64,000 nucleotides of DNA from Kitasatospora sp. CB01950 (GTDB lineage: Bacteria > Actinomycetota > Actinomycetes > Streptomycetales > Streptomycetaceae). Positions 1 to 9,693 of this stretch are shown here, one piece after another (the first letter of the stretch is position 1; every line of letters begins with the position of its first letter). Below the pieces are notes generated by a model, which did not search any database, was not told where the DNA came from, and saw nothing but the letters and a program-made list of their open reading frames with translations. The DNA lies in contig NZ_LISX01000005.1 in assembly GCF_001905465.1 (NCBI RefSeq), positions 307,386 to 371,385 of the forward strand, given 5' to 3'. Position numbers and translations under genes: made by a program.

Positions 1-9
1 GGACAGGCC

Positions 10-753
10 CTAACTCCCCGGCTGGTCGGGGGTCTTGTACCCCCGCTCCCACTGCATGCCGAAGCCGTACAGCCGGTCCAGGTCCGACTGGAAGCCGTGC
101 ACGTACCGCACTTCGCGACGGATCGTCAGCTGGCCGTCGCCGTCGTTCTCGATCAGCACCACCGCGCACGAGCGGGCCGCCGGGGCCCGCTCGTCCAGCT
201 TGATCTCGATCCGCGGGCCGCTCTGCGGGACGATGGTGAGCACGGCCTGCGTGCGGTCGAACGCCGGGGTGTCGTCGTAGATGTAGACGAACACCAGCAG
301 CCGCTTGAACTGGTCCTTCTTCTCCAGGTTGATGTGCATGGTCTCGCCGGACGGCGCACCTGACACGTCGTCGCCGGAGAGCTTGATGTACGGCGGCCGG
401 TTGAGGTCGCCGAACAGCCGGCCGAGCGGCTGCACCACGCCCCGGGTGCCGTCGGCGAGTTCGTACAGGCACGCCAGGTCGAGGTCGACGCCGACGGGCG
501 CGGTGCCGGCCGTGGCCGGGGCCAGTGGGCGCAGGATCCGCGGGTCGAAGAAGCGGCGCAACGCGCTGCCCGCGGTGGGGCGTTCGGCGCTGCGGGTCGA
601 CCAGTGCAGGTTGATGTACAGGTAACCGGTGGTCGCTGCCGAGCCCGTGATGGCGTGCTGCGGCTGGGACTTGGTCAGTGTGACCTTGAACTGCCCTCCG
701 GTGTCGAAGCTGTTGTTGCGGTCCCCTTTCAGGAACTCCCACACCGAGACCAT
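10..753 (-). CDS. TerD/TerA-type tellurium resistance domain protein
   Basis: A 247-residue protein of the TerD superfamily, closest in layout to the longer TerA-type members. These proteins bind calcium through clustered acidic residues and belong to bacterial stress networks; the exact role is unknown. The acidic strand VDLDLACLYEL lies at about residues 89-99 and a second acidic patch (YIYDDTPAFD) at 157-166. The ATG at 753 is preferred because GGGGGAGGA lies just upstream; longer upstream reading lacks such a site and has no family similarity. It is divergent from the DUF2637 gene and sits beside a TerC-like gene and two classical TerD genes, which supports the family call. Confidence 0.85.
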   Translation of the reverse strand: MVSVWEFLKGDRNNSFDTGGQFKVTLTKSQPQHAITGSAATTGYLYINLHWSTRSAERPTAGSALRRFFDPRILRPLAPATAGTAPVGVDLDLACLYELADGTRGVVQPLGRLFGDLNRPPYIKLSGDDVSGAPSGETMHINLEKKDQFKRLLVFVYIYDDTPAFDRTQAVLTIVPQSGPRIEIKLDERAPAARSCAVVLIENDGDGQLTIRREVRYVHGFQSDLDRLYGFGMQWERGYKTPDQPGS

Positions 754-989
754 CGTGTCCTCCCCCAGCGCCGGTTCTGTCCTTCGCCTCTCCAATACCC
801 ACCCGAGGGGTGCTGAGTCAACGTCAACCCGCCGACGGGGTCTGCTGACAGAGGGTTCGTCACTCCCGTACGATGCCCGCGCCCCGGACGCGATATCGTC
901 TCTCCGCACAGGTGTCCCGTGCGTTGCCCCGTGCGTCACGTCACCTCCTACTTCCCCCTGCCCTGCGGAAAGCCGAGGCCCTGCCCGCG

Positions 990-2072
990 ATGAACCTCTC
1001 CTCCATACAGCTGGTCTGGGCCGTGGTCGGCGGCGCAGCTCTGCTGTTCACCGCCATCCTGGTGGCCTTCCTGCGTTTCAAGAACAACAAGGCCGAGGAG
1101 TCCGGCGACTCCTGGGAGCGCAGCGAGGAGCGCCGCCGCCGCAAGGAGGCCATCTACGGCGGTGCGTCGTACGTCCTGCTGTTCTGCTGCGCCGGCGTCG
1201 CGGCCGCGCTGTCGTTCCACGGCCTGGTCGGTTTCGGCCAGCAGAACCTGAACCTGTCCGGCGGCTGGGAGTACCTGGTCCCGTTCGGCCTGGACGGCGC
1301 GGCCATGTTCTGCTCGGTGCTCGCGGTGCGCGAGGCCAGCCACGGTGACGCGGCGCTCGGCTCCCGCATGCTGGTGTGGCTGTTCGCCATCGCCTCGGCC
1401 TGGTTCAACTGGGTGCACGCCCCGCGTGGCGGTTCGCACGACGGCGCCCCGCAGTTCTTCGCCGGCATGTCGATCTCGGCGGCGGTGCTGTTCGACCGGG
1501 CGCTGAAGCAGACCCGTGTGGCGGCGCTGCGCGAGCAGGGCCTGGTGCCCCGCCCGCTGCCGCAGATCCGCGTGGTCCGCTGGCTGCGCGCGCCGCGCGA
1601 GACCTACGCGGCCTGGTCGCTGATGCTGCTGGAGAACGTCCGCAGCCTGGACGAGGCCGTCGAGGAGGTGCGCGAGGAGCGCCAGGCCAAGATGGACGCG
1701 AAGATCCGCGCCCGCAGCGCCGACCGCCGCGAGCGCGCCGAGCTGAAGGCGATCTCCCGCCAGAACGGCGTGCTGGGCCGTTCCCGGGGCGGCCGTCAGG
1801 TGCCCGCCCTGACCGCCGCGGGCGACTCCCCGTCGTCCGCTACGGAGCCTGCCCTAGCCGCCGAGGAATCCTCCCTCGACCGGGTCGGCCCCTCCGCCCT
1901 GGAGCCCGCCGCCCTGAACGCCGGCCGTCGCCCCCGCGCCGCCGTCGAATCGCCGTCCAGCAGCCTGTACTCGTCCAGCATCGACCTGACGATGGACGAG
2001 GACACCCTGTCGATGCCGAAGCTGGACTCGCTGGAGCGCAAGCTCCGCGCGATCGAGCAGCAGCTCGGCTGA
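990..2072 (+). CDS. DUF2637 multi-pass membrane protein
   Basis: A 360-residue protein with about five hydrophobic segments (near 7-28, 57-79, 97-115, 126-143 and 152-170), followed by a charged cytoplasmic tail rich in Arg/Glu and a Ser/Ala/Pro-rich C-terminus. DUF2637 proteins are actinobacterial, some are linked to plasmid spread (Spd-like), and none has a firm function. The start is set at the ATG at 990 because the first hydrophobic segment begins there; the in-frame extension to 873 is low-complexity. A long perfect hairpin follows the stop. Its place between ter genes suggests it belongs to the same membrane-associated stress module, which is inference from position only. Confidence 0.75.
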   Translation: MNLSSIQLVWAVVGGAALLFTAILVAFLRFKNNKAEESGDSWERSEERRRRKEAIYGGASYVLLFCCAGVAAALSFHGLVGFGQQNLNLSGGWEYLVPFGLDGAAMFCSVLAVREASHGDAALGSRMLVWLFAIASAWFNWVHAPRGGSHDGAPQFFAGMSISAAVLFDRALKQTRVAALREQGLVPRPLPQIRVVRWLRAPRETYAAWSLMLLENVRSLDEAVEEVREERQAKMDAKIRARSADRRERAELKAISRQNGVLGRSRGGRQVPALTAAGDSPSSATEPALAAEESSLDRVGPSALEPAALNAGRRPRAAVESPSSSLYSSSIDLTMDEDTLSMPKLDSLERKLRAIEQQLG

Positions 2073-2089
2073 CGGCCGCCGCACGCACG

Positions 2090-2127
2090 AGAGCCGCCCA
2101 CCGGGAATCTCCCCGGTGGGCGGCTCT
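2090..2127. terminator. Bidirectional terminator-like hairpin
   Basis: A perfect 16-bp stem (2090-2105 with 2112-2127) and 6-nt loop lies between the convergent DUF2637 and TerC-like genes. It probably ends both transcripts. Confidence 0.85.
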
Positions 2128-2144
2128 GCTGTGTCGCTGCGCGA

Positions 2145-3233
2145 CTAGTTCTCGCCGGGACCGGCGAGTTCCAGTGCCTGTTCCCGCTTGTTACGGACCA
2201 TCGAGGAGGCCAGCGCGGCGCCGATGAAGGCGACGCCGACCAGGCCGGTGACGATCTCCGGGATGTGGTACTCGATCGAGACGAGCAGGATCGTCGCCAG
2301 CGCGCCGATCGCGTAGTGCGCGCCGTGCTCCAGGTAGACGTAGTCGTCCAGGGTGCCCTTGCGGACCAGGTAGACGGTCAGCGAACGGATGTACATCGCG
2401 CCGATGCCGAGGCCCAGGGTGATCTGGAAGATGTCCTGCGAGATGGCGAACGCGCCGACCACGCCGTCGAAGGAGAAGGACGCGTCCAGGACCTCCAGGT
2501 AGAGGAAGAGGAAGAACGCGGCCTTGCCGCCGACCTGGACGATCGACTTGCCCTTGCGCTCGGCCGCCTCCTCGGCCTCCTCCTGCTCCTCCAGGCCGGA
2601 TTCGAACACCCCGGACAGGCCGTTCACGGCAAGGTAGGTGGCCAGGCCGCAGACGCCGGCGAGCAGGACCGTTTCGGCACGGTCACCGGCGAACAGCCGG
2701 GCCGACACCGCGAGCACGACCAGCGCGACGACCGAGGAGAGGGCGTCCAGCTTGCCGATCTTCTCCAGCGGCTTCTCCAGCCAGCGCAGCCAGTTGAACT
2801 CCTTCTCCTCCAGGATGAAGTCGAGGAAGATCATCAGCAGGAAGATGCCACCGAACGCGGCGATCGCCGGGTTGGCGGCTTCCAGGTACTGCGCGTAGGT
2901 GTGGCCTTCGTGGGTCTTGCTGGAGTCGAGCGCCAGCTGCACCACGGTCGTCGGGTTGAGGTGCGCGGTCAGGGCCACGACCAGCAGCGGGAAGACCAGC
3001 CGCATGCCGAAGACCGCGATCAGCACGCCGACCGTCAGAAAGATCTTCTGCCAGAACGGGTTCATCCGCTTCAGGACGGTGGCGTTCACGACGGCGTTGT
3101 CGAAGGACAGGGAGATCTCGAGGATCGAGAGGATCAGGACGACGCCGAATCCTTCGGCCCCCCAGATCAGGCCGGCGGCGATCAGGCCGGCGATCGTGAT
3201 GGCGAAGGACCATCCGAACGTACGGAGGAACAC
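2145..3233 (-). CDS. TerC-like DUF475 integral membrane protein
   Basis: A 362-residue polytopic membrane protein of the DUF475 branch of the TerC superfamily. Two matching acidic membrane motifs, SFDNAV at about 43-48 and SFDGVV at about 254-259, mark the internally duplicated TerC fold and are proposed to take part in metal ion (Mn2+-like) handling. A charged Glu-rich cytoplasmic loop (about 213-230) joins the halves. It follows the TerD gene on the same strand by 48 bp, so the two are probably co-transcribed, as is usual for TerC/TerD partners. The substrate cannot be read from sequence. Confidence 0.87.
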   Translation of the reverse strand: MFLRTFGWSFAITIAGLIAAGLIWGAEGFGVVLILSILEISLSFDNAVVNATVLKRMNPFWQKIFLTVGVLIAVFGMRLVFPLLVVALTAHLNPTTVVQLALDSSKTHEGHTYAQYLEAANPAIAAFGGIFLLMIFLDFILEEKEFNWLRWLEKPLEKIGKLDALSSVVALVVLAVSARLFAGDRAETVLLAGVCGLATYLAVNGLSGVFESGLEEQEEAEEAAERKGKSIVQVGGKAAFFLFLYLEVLDASFSFDGVVGAFAISQDIFQITLGLGIGAMYIRSLTVYLVRKGTLDDYVYLEHGAHYAIGALATILLVSIEYHIPEIVTGLVGVAFIGAALASSMVRNKREQALELAGPGEN

Positions 3234-3281
3234 GGGGTCGGTTACCTTTCTTGCTGCCGGAATTGACCGATTCCGGGCTGC

Positions 3282-3857
3282 TTACTGAACGTTGACGCCG
3301 AAGTCGAGCGCGATGCCGCGCAGGCCGGACGCGTAGCCCTGGCCGACGGCACGGAACTTCCACTCGCCCTGGTAGCGGTACAGCTCGCCGAAGATCATCG
3401 CGGTCTCGCCGGACGCGTCCTCGGTGAGGTCGTAGCGCGCGATCTCGCTGCCGTCGGCCACGTTGACCACGCGGATGTACGCGTTGGAGACCTGCCCGAA
3501 GCTTTGCAGCCGGGCGTCGGCGTCGTAGATGGACACGGCGAAGACGACCTTGTCGATCTGCACCGGCACCAGGTCGAGGTGGACCTCGACCACCTCGTCG
3601 TCGCCGTCACCGTCGCCGGTGAGGTTGTCGCCCTGGTGCTCGACCGAGCCCTCGGGGCTGCGCAGGTTGTTGTAGAAGATGAAGTACTCGTCGCCGAGGA
3701 CCCGGCCGCCGGAGCACAGCAGTGCACTGGCGTCCAGGTCGAACGGCGCGCCGGTGGTGGACCGGGCGTCCCAGCCGAGGCCGATCTGAACCTGGGTCAG
3801 GTTCGGCGCGGCCTTGGTCAGCGAGACGTTTCCGCCCTTGGCAAGGGTGACGGTCAT
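3282..3857 (-). CDS. TerD family calcium-binding stress protein
   Basis: A 191-residue single-domain TerD protein, the usual family length. The conserved GLGWD at 26-30, [10 protein letters not shown] at 39-48 and the acidic turn GDGDGDDE at 81-88 are the calcium-ligand regions of the family. The ATG at 3857 has GGGAGGAAA eight bases upstream, while the longer in-frame reading is Arg/Pro-rich non-family sequence. Together with the TerC-like gene immediately downstream it forms a likely terD-terC operon. Family members give tolerance to tellurite, oxidants or phage in other bacteria; which applies here is not visible. Confidence 0.92.
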   Translation of the reverse strand: MTVTLAKGGNVSLTKAAPNLTQVQIGLGWDARSTTGAPFDLDASALLCSGGRVLGDEYFIFYNNLRSPEGSVEHQGDNLTGDGDGDDEVVEVHLDLVPVQIDKVVFAVSIYDADARLQSFGQVSNAYIRVVNVADGSEIARYDLTEDASGETAMIFGELYRYQGEWKFRAVGQGYASGLRGIALDFGVNVQ

Positions 3858-4429
3858 CGGACTTTCCTCCCAGCTCCCGTCTCCGGGGCTCCCGGGGTGT
3901 GCTGTGGTCGTCGACCGTCGGACCGCCCGGGAGGGCCGGTCCGGCGGGGCGCGCCCGAAGGGACGCACCTCAAGAGATCTACGCTCCTCGACGGCCGTAC
4001 AGTGCTGCACACCCGACTGAACTTCCTGAACTCCGCTCTCCGCCCGGGCCGACCGCCACACCCCGCGCGGGACCGAAACCGTCCGCGCACGCGCCCCGGC
4101 CGGGGGCGGATCGCGGCCGAATCTATCAAGCGCGCATCCGATTCCTGTTCGACCGCAACCGGCCGCAACCCACCCGGCACACTGCCGCCACCGCCGGAGG
4201 AGCCGTCGCGCGGGCACGGACGCACCAGAACGAACACGGGACCATCAGAGCGACGCCGTTCGACCCGCCCGCCTCGTCAAGGACCCGACGCAGCACCCCT
4301 CCCCCGCCGGACTCGGTGCGCTGCTCGGCGAGTCGGTCGCCCCCTGCCCCGGCACCCGGTCGGCGGGGCAGGAACGGCGACGGGCCGGCTCCGCGAACGG
4401 ATCCGGCCCGCACTTCCCTGCACGGTGTC
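3858..4429. other. Intergenic region between two terD genes
   Basis: 572 bp without a gene I can support. The left part should carry the promoter of the 3857 TerD gene. The right end carries two hairpins downstream of the second TerD gene (annotated separately). Open frames through it are Arg/Pro-rich and match no family. Confidence 0.6.
4343..4410 (-). terminator. Tandem hairpins after second terD gene
   Basis: Two adjacent perfect stems: 9 bp (4343-4351 with 4364-4372) and 8 bp (4381-4388 with 4403-4410). Both lie just downstream of the minus-strand TerD gene that ends at 4430. Confidence 0.65.
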
Positions 4430-5005
4430 TCAGACGTTGACGCCGAAGTCCTGGGCGATGCCGCGCAGGCCGGAGGCGTAGCCCTGGCCGATGGCGCGGA
4501 ACTTCCACTCGGCGCCGTTGCGGTAGAGCTCGCCGAAGACCATCGCGGTCTCGGTCGAGGCGTCCTCCGACAGGTCGTAGCGGGCGATCTCCGCGCCGCC
4601 GGCCTGGTTGAGCACCCGGATGAACGCGTTGCGGACCTGGCCGAAGCTCTGCTGCCGGTTCTCCGCGTCGTAGATCGACACCGGAAAGACGATCTTGGCC
4701 ACGTCGGCCGGGACGCCGGCCAGGTTGACCTTGATCTGCTCGTCGTCGCCCTCGCCCTCGCCGGTGAGGTTGTCGCCGGTGTGCTCGACCGAGCCGTCGG
4801 CGCTCTTCAGGTTGTTGAAGAAGATGAAGTCGGCGTCGGAGCGCACCCGGCCCTGCTCGGTGCAGAGCAGCGCGCTGGCGTCCAGGTCGAAGTCGGTGCC
4901 GGTGGTGGTGCGAACGTCCCATCCGAGGCCGACGACCACGGCGGTCAGGCCGGGCGCCTCCTTGGTGAGCGAGACATTTCCGCCCTTGCTCAGGCTGACA
5001 CCCAC
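4430..5005 (-). CDS. TerD family protein, second copy
   Basis: A 191-residue TerD paralogue, the same length as the 3282-3857 gene and alignable end to end ([15 protein letters not shown], an acidic GEGEGDDE turn, and the closing [13 protein letters not shown]). It differs mainly in surface residues, so it is a diverged tandem paralogue and not a recent duplication. The start is a GTG at 5005 with GGAGG six bases upstream; this gives the canonical MGVSLSKGG start. It has its own hairpins downstream and is therefore probably a separate transcript from the terD-terC pair. Confidence 0.92.
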   Translation of the reverse strand: MGVSLSKGGNVSLTKEAPGLTAVVVGLGWDVRTTTGTDFDLDASALLCTEQGRVRSDADFIFFNNLKSADGSVEHTGDNLTGEGEGDDEQIKVNLAGVPADVAKIVFPVSIYDAENRQQSFGQVRNAFIRVLNQAGGAEIARYDLSEDASTETAMVFGELYRNGAEWKFRAIGQGYASGLRGIAQDFGVNV

Positions 5006-5084
5006 GTGGTCCTCCAAGAAGTCGGTTTCCCGATCCGTCAACGGCCCGATCGTAGTGCGGGGTTCCCGGCCGGGGGCGGCGACT

Positions 5085-5124
5085 CGGCCCGGCGCGCGAC
5101 GGAAATCGGCGCGTCGCCGGGCCG
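5085..5124 (-). terminator. Hairpin downstream of peroxiredoxin gene
   Basis: A 9-bp outer stem (5085-5093 with 5116-5124) with partial inner pairing follows the minus-strand peroxiredoxin stop at 5133. Confidence 0.55.
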
Positions 5125-5132
5125 GGAGGCGA

Positions 5133-5591
5133 TCAGAGCGCGCCGAGGGCGGCCAGGTACTCCTGGGTGTCACGGGCGTCCGGCAGGCCGTTGACGATGC
5201 TCCAGCGGACGGCGCCCTCCTTGTCGATCACGAAGGTGCCGCGGACCGCGCAGCCCTTGTCCTCGTTGAAGACGCCGTAGGCGCGGGAGACCTCGCCGTG
5301 CGGCCAGAAGTCCGACAGCAGCGGGTACTCCAGGCCCTGCTGGTCGCCGAAGACGCGCAGCGAGAACGGCGAGTCGGCGGAGACTGCGAGCACCTGCACC
5401 TGGTCGTTCTGCAGGCGCGGCAGCTCCTTCTGGATCTCGCAGACCTCGCCGGTGCAGACGCCGGTGAAGGCGAACGGGTAGAAGACCAGGACGACGTTCT
5501 TCTCGCCGCGGAAGTCGGACAGCTTGACCGACTCGCCGTGCTGGTTCTTCAGCTCGAAGTCGGGGGCCTGGGCGCCGATCTCGATGGCCAT
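5133..5591 (-). CDS. AhpE-like peroxiredoxin
   Basis: A 152-residue thioredoxin-fold peroxiredoxin of the AhpC/TSA family that reduces hydroperoxides in the cytoplasm. The peroxidatic cysteine is Cys46 in the AFTGVC motif, with a second cysteine at 51. Length and spacing resemble actinobacterial AhpE (one-Cys type). The ATG at 5591 has GGTCCCTCC-type complement (GGAGGGACC context) overlapping its ribosome site, and the upstream in-frame residues are not conserved family sequence. It lies between the ter genes and DUF3052, an order I recognise from Streptomyces. Confidence 0.9.
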   Translation of the reverse strand: MAIEIGAQAPDFELKNQHGESVKLSDFRGEKNVVLVFYPFAFTGVCTGEVCEIQKELPRLQNDQVQVLAVSADSPFSLRVFGDQQGLEYPLLSDFWPHGEVSRAYGVFNEDKGCAVRGTFVIDKEGAVRWSIVNGLPDARDTQEYLAALGAL

Positions 5592-5734
5592 GGAGGGACC
5601 TTCCTGCCGGAACGTGGTGGTGCGGGCAGGGAAATCCTCCCATCCGGCCAACCCTTGTTCGGCCGTTCGGGTGAGCCATCGGGCCGATCGACGCAATGTT
5701 CAGCCCTCAGCGAACACTATGGCGGCCAGAACGC

Positions 5735-5776
5735 GCGTGGGCCCCGGGCGGAGTTTCCCCCGCCCGGGGCCCACGC
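5735..5776 (-). terminator. Strong terminator hairpin after DUF3052 gene
   Basis: A perfect 17-bp stem (5735-5751 with 5760-5776) with an 8-nt loop, located just downstream of the DUF3052 stop at 5796. Confidence 0.85.
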
Positions 5777-5795
5777 ATCACTCGCGGTCCGAAGC

Positions 5796-6230
5796 TCAGC
5801 GCTTGGTCTTCGAGGCCTTCGGGGTGGCCAGGCGGGTGCCCGCCCAGTCCTTGGCGATCGCCACCGAGCTGGTCTGCGACAGACCGGCGGTCTTCGCAGC
5901 ATCGGCGATCTCGTGCGCCTCGACATGCCCGCCACGGCCGGTCTTCGGCGTCAGCAGCCAGATCAGGCCGCCCTCCGCGAGGTACTCCAGGGCGTCGACC
6001 AGGACGTCGGTGAGATCCCCGTCCTCGTCGCGGTGCCACAGCAGGACGCCGTCGGCGACGTCGTCGTAGTCCTCGTCGACGAGTTCGGTGCCAGTGATGT
6101 CCTCGATGCCCTCGCGGAGCTCCTGGTCACTGTCGTCGTCGTACCCGAGCTCCTGGATGATCTGGCCCTCTTGGAAGCCCAGACGAAGTGCCGGGTTGGA
6201 CTTGTCCGCGGGGTCCGCGGTCGCGCTCAC
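5796..6230 (-). CDS. DUF3052 family protein
   Basis: A 144-residue acidic soluble protein of the actinobacterial DUF3052 family. The middle is rich in Asp/Glu (DDDSDQELREGIEDITG) and is followed by the conserved VLLWHRDEDGDLTDVLVDA segment and a Lys/Thr tail. No catalytic motif is visible and the function is unknown. GTG at 6230 is chosen because GGAGG lies nine bases upstream and the resulting N-terminus (MSATADPADKSNP) is typical. It is divergent from aceE and shares a 457-bp control region with it. This pairing is conserved in Streptomyces and suggests common regulation. Confidence 0.88.
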   Translation of the reverse strand: MSATADPADKSNPALRLGFQEGQIIQELGYDDDSDQELREGIEDITGTELVDEDYDDVADGVLLWHRDEDGDLTDVLVDALEYLAEGGLIWLLTPKTGRGGHVEAHEIADAAKTAGLSQTSSVAIAKDWAGTRLATPKASKTKR

Positions 6231-6687
6231 GGGAATAACCTCCAGTATTCGGCTCGGCATCCATGCCGAGGCTGTGGCCGTAGTCCACACGGGAGCGGCT
6301 GTTCGCGCAAGTACCCGACCCCCGATCCCACCCAAAGGTTGACGTGTCGGGGGCCGACACGCCGCCCTCCGTGTGGGCAATCACACGGAAATGTCCGCAT
6401 CAGTACCGGACGAGGATGCTTCGTCGCCCACCCGCGCGCAGGCCGCACGCCTGCCCGAGATACGAACGGCATTCGGGCCAGCCCTGTGTGCGGGCGTAAA
6501 GTCTCCTGTTGGCCCTCATCCCGACCGGCCGCCATCGACCGGACGGGATCCAGGTCGGACCACCTCCTGACCGTACCGCCCAACCGGCGGAACGGTTACC
6601 GATCGGTAGAGATGACGGATCTCCGAAAGCGGTAGCACGATGGAGGCGGCGCGACAAATCAGTTTCGACCGACAGTGAAGGAACAGC
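6231..6687. other. Divergent DUF3052/aceE control region
   Basis: 457 bp without a gene. It holds three inverted repeats: CGTGTCGG-N3-CCGACACG (6343-6361), TCCGTGTG-N6-CACACGGA (6368-6389) and a perfect TACCGATCGGTA (6597-6608). The last lies about 80 bp before aceE, beside AACCG-N6-CGGTT. These are candidate operators for carbon-flux control of aceE. Confidence 0.6.
6368..6389. promoter_or_regulatory. CRP-like binding palindrome
   Basis: A perfect 8-bp inverted repeat with a 6-bp spacer, core GTG-N10-CAC and the fuller form GTGTG-N6-CACAC. This matches the CRP/FNR class layout and fits the actinobacterial CRP consensus as I know it. It lies about 300 bp before aceE and about 140 bp before the DUF3052 gene. 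Confidence 0.5.
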
Positions 6688-9438
6688 GTGGCTTCCGGAT
6701 CCGATCGCAACCCGATCATCATTGGCGGCCTCCCGAGCCAGGTCCCGGACTTCGATCCCGAGGAGACCGCGGAATGGCTGGAGTCGCTTGACGCTGCCAT
6801 CGACGAGCGCGGGCGCGAGCGTGCCCGCTACCTGATGCTGCGGCTGATCGAGCGCGCCCGTGAAAAGCGTGTCGCCGTGCCCGAGATGCGCAGCACGGAC
6901 TACGTCAACACGATCGCCACCAAGGACGAGCCGTTCTTCCCCGGCAACGAGGAGATCGAGCGGAAGATCCTCAACGCGACGCGCTGGAACGCGGCCGTCA
7001 TGGTCTCCCGCGCCCAGCGCCCGGGCATCGGCGTCGGCGGCCACATCGCCACCTTCGCCTCCTCGGCGTCGCTGTACGACGTGGGCTTCAACTACTTCTT
7101 CCGCGGCAAGGACGGCGACGGGGAGTCCGGCGACCAGGTCTTCTTCCAGGGCCACGCCTCGCCGGGCATCTACGCCCGCGCCTTCCTGCTGGACCGACTG
7201 ACCGAGCAGCAGCTCGACGCGTTCCGCCAGGAGAAGTCCAAGGCGCCGTTCGGCCTGTCCAGCTACCCGCACCCGCGGCTGATGCCGGACTTCTGGGAGT
7301 TCCCGACCGTCTCGATGGGCCTCGGCCCGCTCGGCGCGATCTACCAGGCCCGGATGAACCGCTACCTGGAGCACCGCGGCATCAAGGACACCTCCGACTC
7401 GCAGGTGTACGCCTTCCTCGGCGACGGCGAGATGGACGAGCCCGAGTCGCTCGGCCAGCTCTCGCTGGCAGCCCGCGAGGGCCTGGACAACCTGACCTTC
7501 GTGGTCAACTGCAACCTGCAGCGCCTCGACGGCCCGGTCCGCGGCAACGGCAAGATCATCCAGGAGCTGGAGTCGCAGTTCCGCGGCGCCGGCTGGAACG
7601 TCATCAAGCTGGTCTGGGACCGCACCTGGGACCCGCTGCTGGCCCAGGACCGCGACGGCGTCCTGGTCAACAAGCTGAACACCACCCCGGACGGCCAGTT
7701 CCAGACCTACGCCACCGAGTCCGGCTCGTACATCCGCGAGCACTTCTTCGGCGGCGACCTGCGCCTGCGCGCCATGGTCGAGAACATGACGGACTCCCAG
7801 ATCCAGCACCTGGGCCGCGGCGGTCACGACCACCGCAAGGTGTACGCCGCGTTCAAGGCCGCCCGCGAGCACACGGGCCAGCCGACCGTCATCCTGGCGC
7901 AGACCGTCAAGGGCTGGACGCTGGGCCCCAACTTCGAGGGCCGCAACGCCACCCACCAGATGAAGAAGCTGACGGTCGAGGACCTGAAGCGCTTCCGCGA
8001 CCGGCTGCACCTGCCGATCACCGACAAGCAGCTCGACGAGGGCTACCCGCCCTACTACCACCCGGGCCGCAACTCGGAAGAGATCCAGTACATGCACGAC
8101 CGCCGCGAGGAGCTCGGCGGCTACGTGCCCACCCGCAAGGTCCGCCCGCGCAAGCTCGAACTCCCGGGCGACGACGCGTACAAGGCGGTCAAGAAGGGTT
8201 CCGGCAACCAGACCATCGCCACCACCATGGCGTTCGTCCGGGTGCTCAAGGACCTGATGCGGGACAAGGGCATCGGCAACCGCTTCGTGCCGATCGCGCC
8301 GGACGAGTACCGCACCTTCGGCATGGACTCGCTCTTCCCGTCCGCCAAGATCTACAACCCGCTCGGCCAGACCTACGAGTCGGTCGACCGCGAGCTGCTG
8401 CTGGCGTACAAGGAGTCCCCGTCCGGCCAGATGCTGCACGACGGCATCTCCGAGGCCGGCTGCACCGCCTCGCTGATCGCCGCCGGCTCGTCCTACGCGA
8501 CGCACGGCGAGCCGCTGATCCCGGTCTACGTCTTCTACTCGATGTTCGGGTTCCAGCGCACCGGCGACCAGTTCTGGCAGATGGCCGACCAGCTGGCCCG
8601 CGGCTTCGTGATCGGCGCCACCGCCGGCCGCACCACCCTCACCGGTGAGGGCCTGCAGCACGCCGACGGCCACTCCCAGCTGCTGGCCTCCACCAACCCC
8701 GGTGTGGTCGCCTACGACCCGGCCTACGGGTACGAGATCGCCCACATCATGCAGGACGGCCTGCGCCGCATGTACGGCTCCTCCGCCGAGCACCCGCACG
8801 GCGAGGACGTCTTCTACTACATGACCGTCTACAACGAGCCCATCAAGATGCCGGCCGAGCCGGAGGGCGTGGACGTCGACGGCATCCTCAAGGGCCTCTA
8901 CCGGCTCTCCGACGGCACCGCCGGCCAGATCCCCGCGCAGCTCCTCGCCTCCGGCGTGGCGGTGCCGTGGGCCCTGGAGGCGCAGCGCATCCTCGCCGAG
9001 GAGTGGAACGTCAAGGCGGACGTCTGGTCGGCCACCTCCTGGAACGAGCTGCGCCGCGACGCCGTCGAGGCGGAGGAGTTCAACCTCCTCCACCCGGAGG
9101 AGCCGCAGCGCGTCCCGTACGTGACCTCGAAGCTCTCCGGGGCCGAGGGTCCGTTCGTGGCCGTCTCCGACTGGATGCGCGCCGTCCCGGACCAGATCTC
9201 CCGCTGGGTCCCCGGCCAGTACCAGTCCCTGGGCGCCGACGGCTTCGGCTTCGCCGACACCCGCGGTGCGGCCCGACGCTTCTTCCACATCGACGCCCAG
9301 TCGATCGTCCTGGCCACCCTCACCGAGCTGGCCAAGCAGGGCAAGATCGACCGCTCGGCGCTGAAGGACGCGATCGACCGCTACCAGCTCCTCGACGTCA
9401 CCGCCGCCCACCCCGGCGCGGCCGGCGGCGACGCCTAA
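6688..9438 (+). CDS. aceE: Pyruvate dehydrogenase E1 component (homodimeric type)
   Basis: A 916-residue thiamine-diphosphate E1 that decarboxylates pyruvate and acetylates E2, feeding acetyl-CoA. It is the single-chain alpha2 type typical of Actinobacteria and gammaproteobacteria. The ThDP-binding stretch [10 protein letters not shown] is near residues 245-254 with VNCNLQ about 25 residues later. The start is GTG at 6688, preceded by GAAGGAA. No E2 or E3 gene follows; in actinomycetes these usually lie elsewhere, so a lone aceE is normal. It is monocistronic, ending in a hairpin at 9469-9509. Acetyl-CoA supply links it to the fatty-acid operon later in this window. Confidence 0.97.
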   Translation: MASGSDRNPIIIGGLPSQVPDFDPEETAEWLESLDAAIDERGRERARYLMLRLIERAREKRVAVPEMRSTDYVNTIATKDEPFFPGNEEIERKILNATRWNAAVMVSRAQRPGIGVGGHIATFASSASLYDVGFNYFFRGKDGDGESGDQVFFQGHASPGIYARAFLLDRLTEQQLDAFRQEKSKAPFGLSSYPHPRLMPDFWEFPTVSMGLGPLGAIYQARMNRYLEHRGIKDTSDSQVYAFLGDGEMDEPESLGQLSLAAREGLDNLTFVVNCNLQRLDGPVRGNGKIIQELESQFRGAGWNVIKLVWDRTWDPLLAQDRDGVLVNKLNTTPDGQFQTYATESGSYIREHFFGGDLRLRAMVENMTDSQIQHLGRGGHDHRKVYAAFKAAREHTGQPTVILAQTVKGWTLGPNFEGRNATHQMKKLTVEDLKRFRDRLHLPITDKQLDEGYPPYYHPGRNSEEIQYMHDRREELGGYVPTRKVRPRKLELPGDDAYKAVKKGSGNQTIATTMAFVRVLKDLMRDKGIGNRFVPIAPDEYRTFGMDSLFPSAKIYNPLGQTYESVDRELLLAYKESPSGQMLHDGISEAGCTASLIAAGSSYATHGEPLIPVYVFYSMFGFQRTGDQFWQMADQLARGFVIGATAGRTTLTGEGLQHADGHSQLLASTNPGVVAYDPAYGYEIAHIMQDGLRRMYGSSAEHPHGEDVFYYMTVYNEPIKMPAEPEGVDVDGILKGLYRLSDGTAGQIPAQLLASGVAVPWALEAQRILAEEWNVKADVWSATSWNELRRDAVEAEEFNLLHPEEPQRVPYVTSKLSGAEGPFVAVSDWMRAVPDQISRWVPGQYQSLGADGFGFADTRGAARRFFHIDAQSIVLATLTELAKQGKIDRSALKDAIDRYQLLDVTAAHPGAAGGDA

Positions 9439-9468
9439 GCGCTAGCCGCTCCGCCCGCTCCACCACAG

Positions 9469-9678
9469 AGATCCGCCCGAGGAACGAAGTTCTGTCCCCG
9501 GGCGGATCTTTGCATTCGCACGTGGTTGCTCGCGCAGTTCACCGCGCCCCTGCGGGGTGCGGTGGAGAGGTCCGCACTGAACCCCGCGCCCCGTCAGGGG
9601 CGCGGGGAACTGCGCGAAGCGGCAGGGCACAACGCAAAGATCCGCCCAGGACGGGGACTCCCCTCCTCGGGCGGATCT
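9469..9678. repeat. Triple inverted-repeat element between aceE and efflux gene
   Basis: Three nested structures. The outer two hairpins share the same stem AGATCCGCCC / GGGCGGATCT (9469-9479 with 9499-9509; 9638-9647 with 9669-9678). Between them is a 21-bp inverted repeat, GCGCAGTTC-A-CCGCGCCCCTG (9532-9552) with its near-perfect complement at 9595-9615, one mismatch. The middle motif recurs at 20810-20941 and resembles a repeat I know as common in Streptomyces intergenic regions. The outer hairpins probably terminate the convergent aceE and efflux transcripts. Confidence 0.8.
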
Positions 9679-9693
9679 CGTGGTGCCGTCGCG

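Noticed and set aside
6400..9411. 1003-codon minus-strand open frame opposite aceE
   Set aside because: Shadow of aceE: repetitive Val/Leu/Gly/Asp composition, no domain, no ribosome site.
9469..9678. CRISPR-like array
   Set aside because: Only two repeat hairpins with unlike intervening sequence; these are inverted repeats and not direct repeats with equal spacers.
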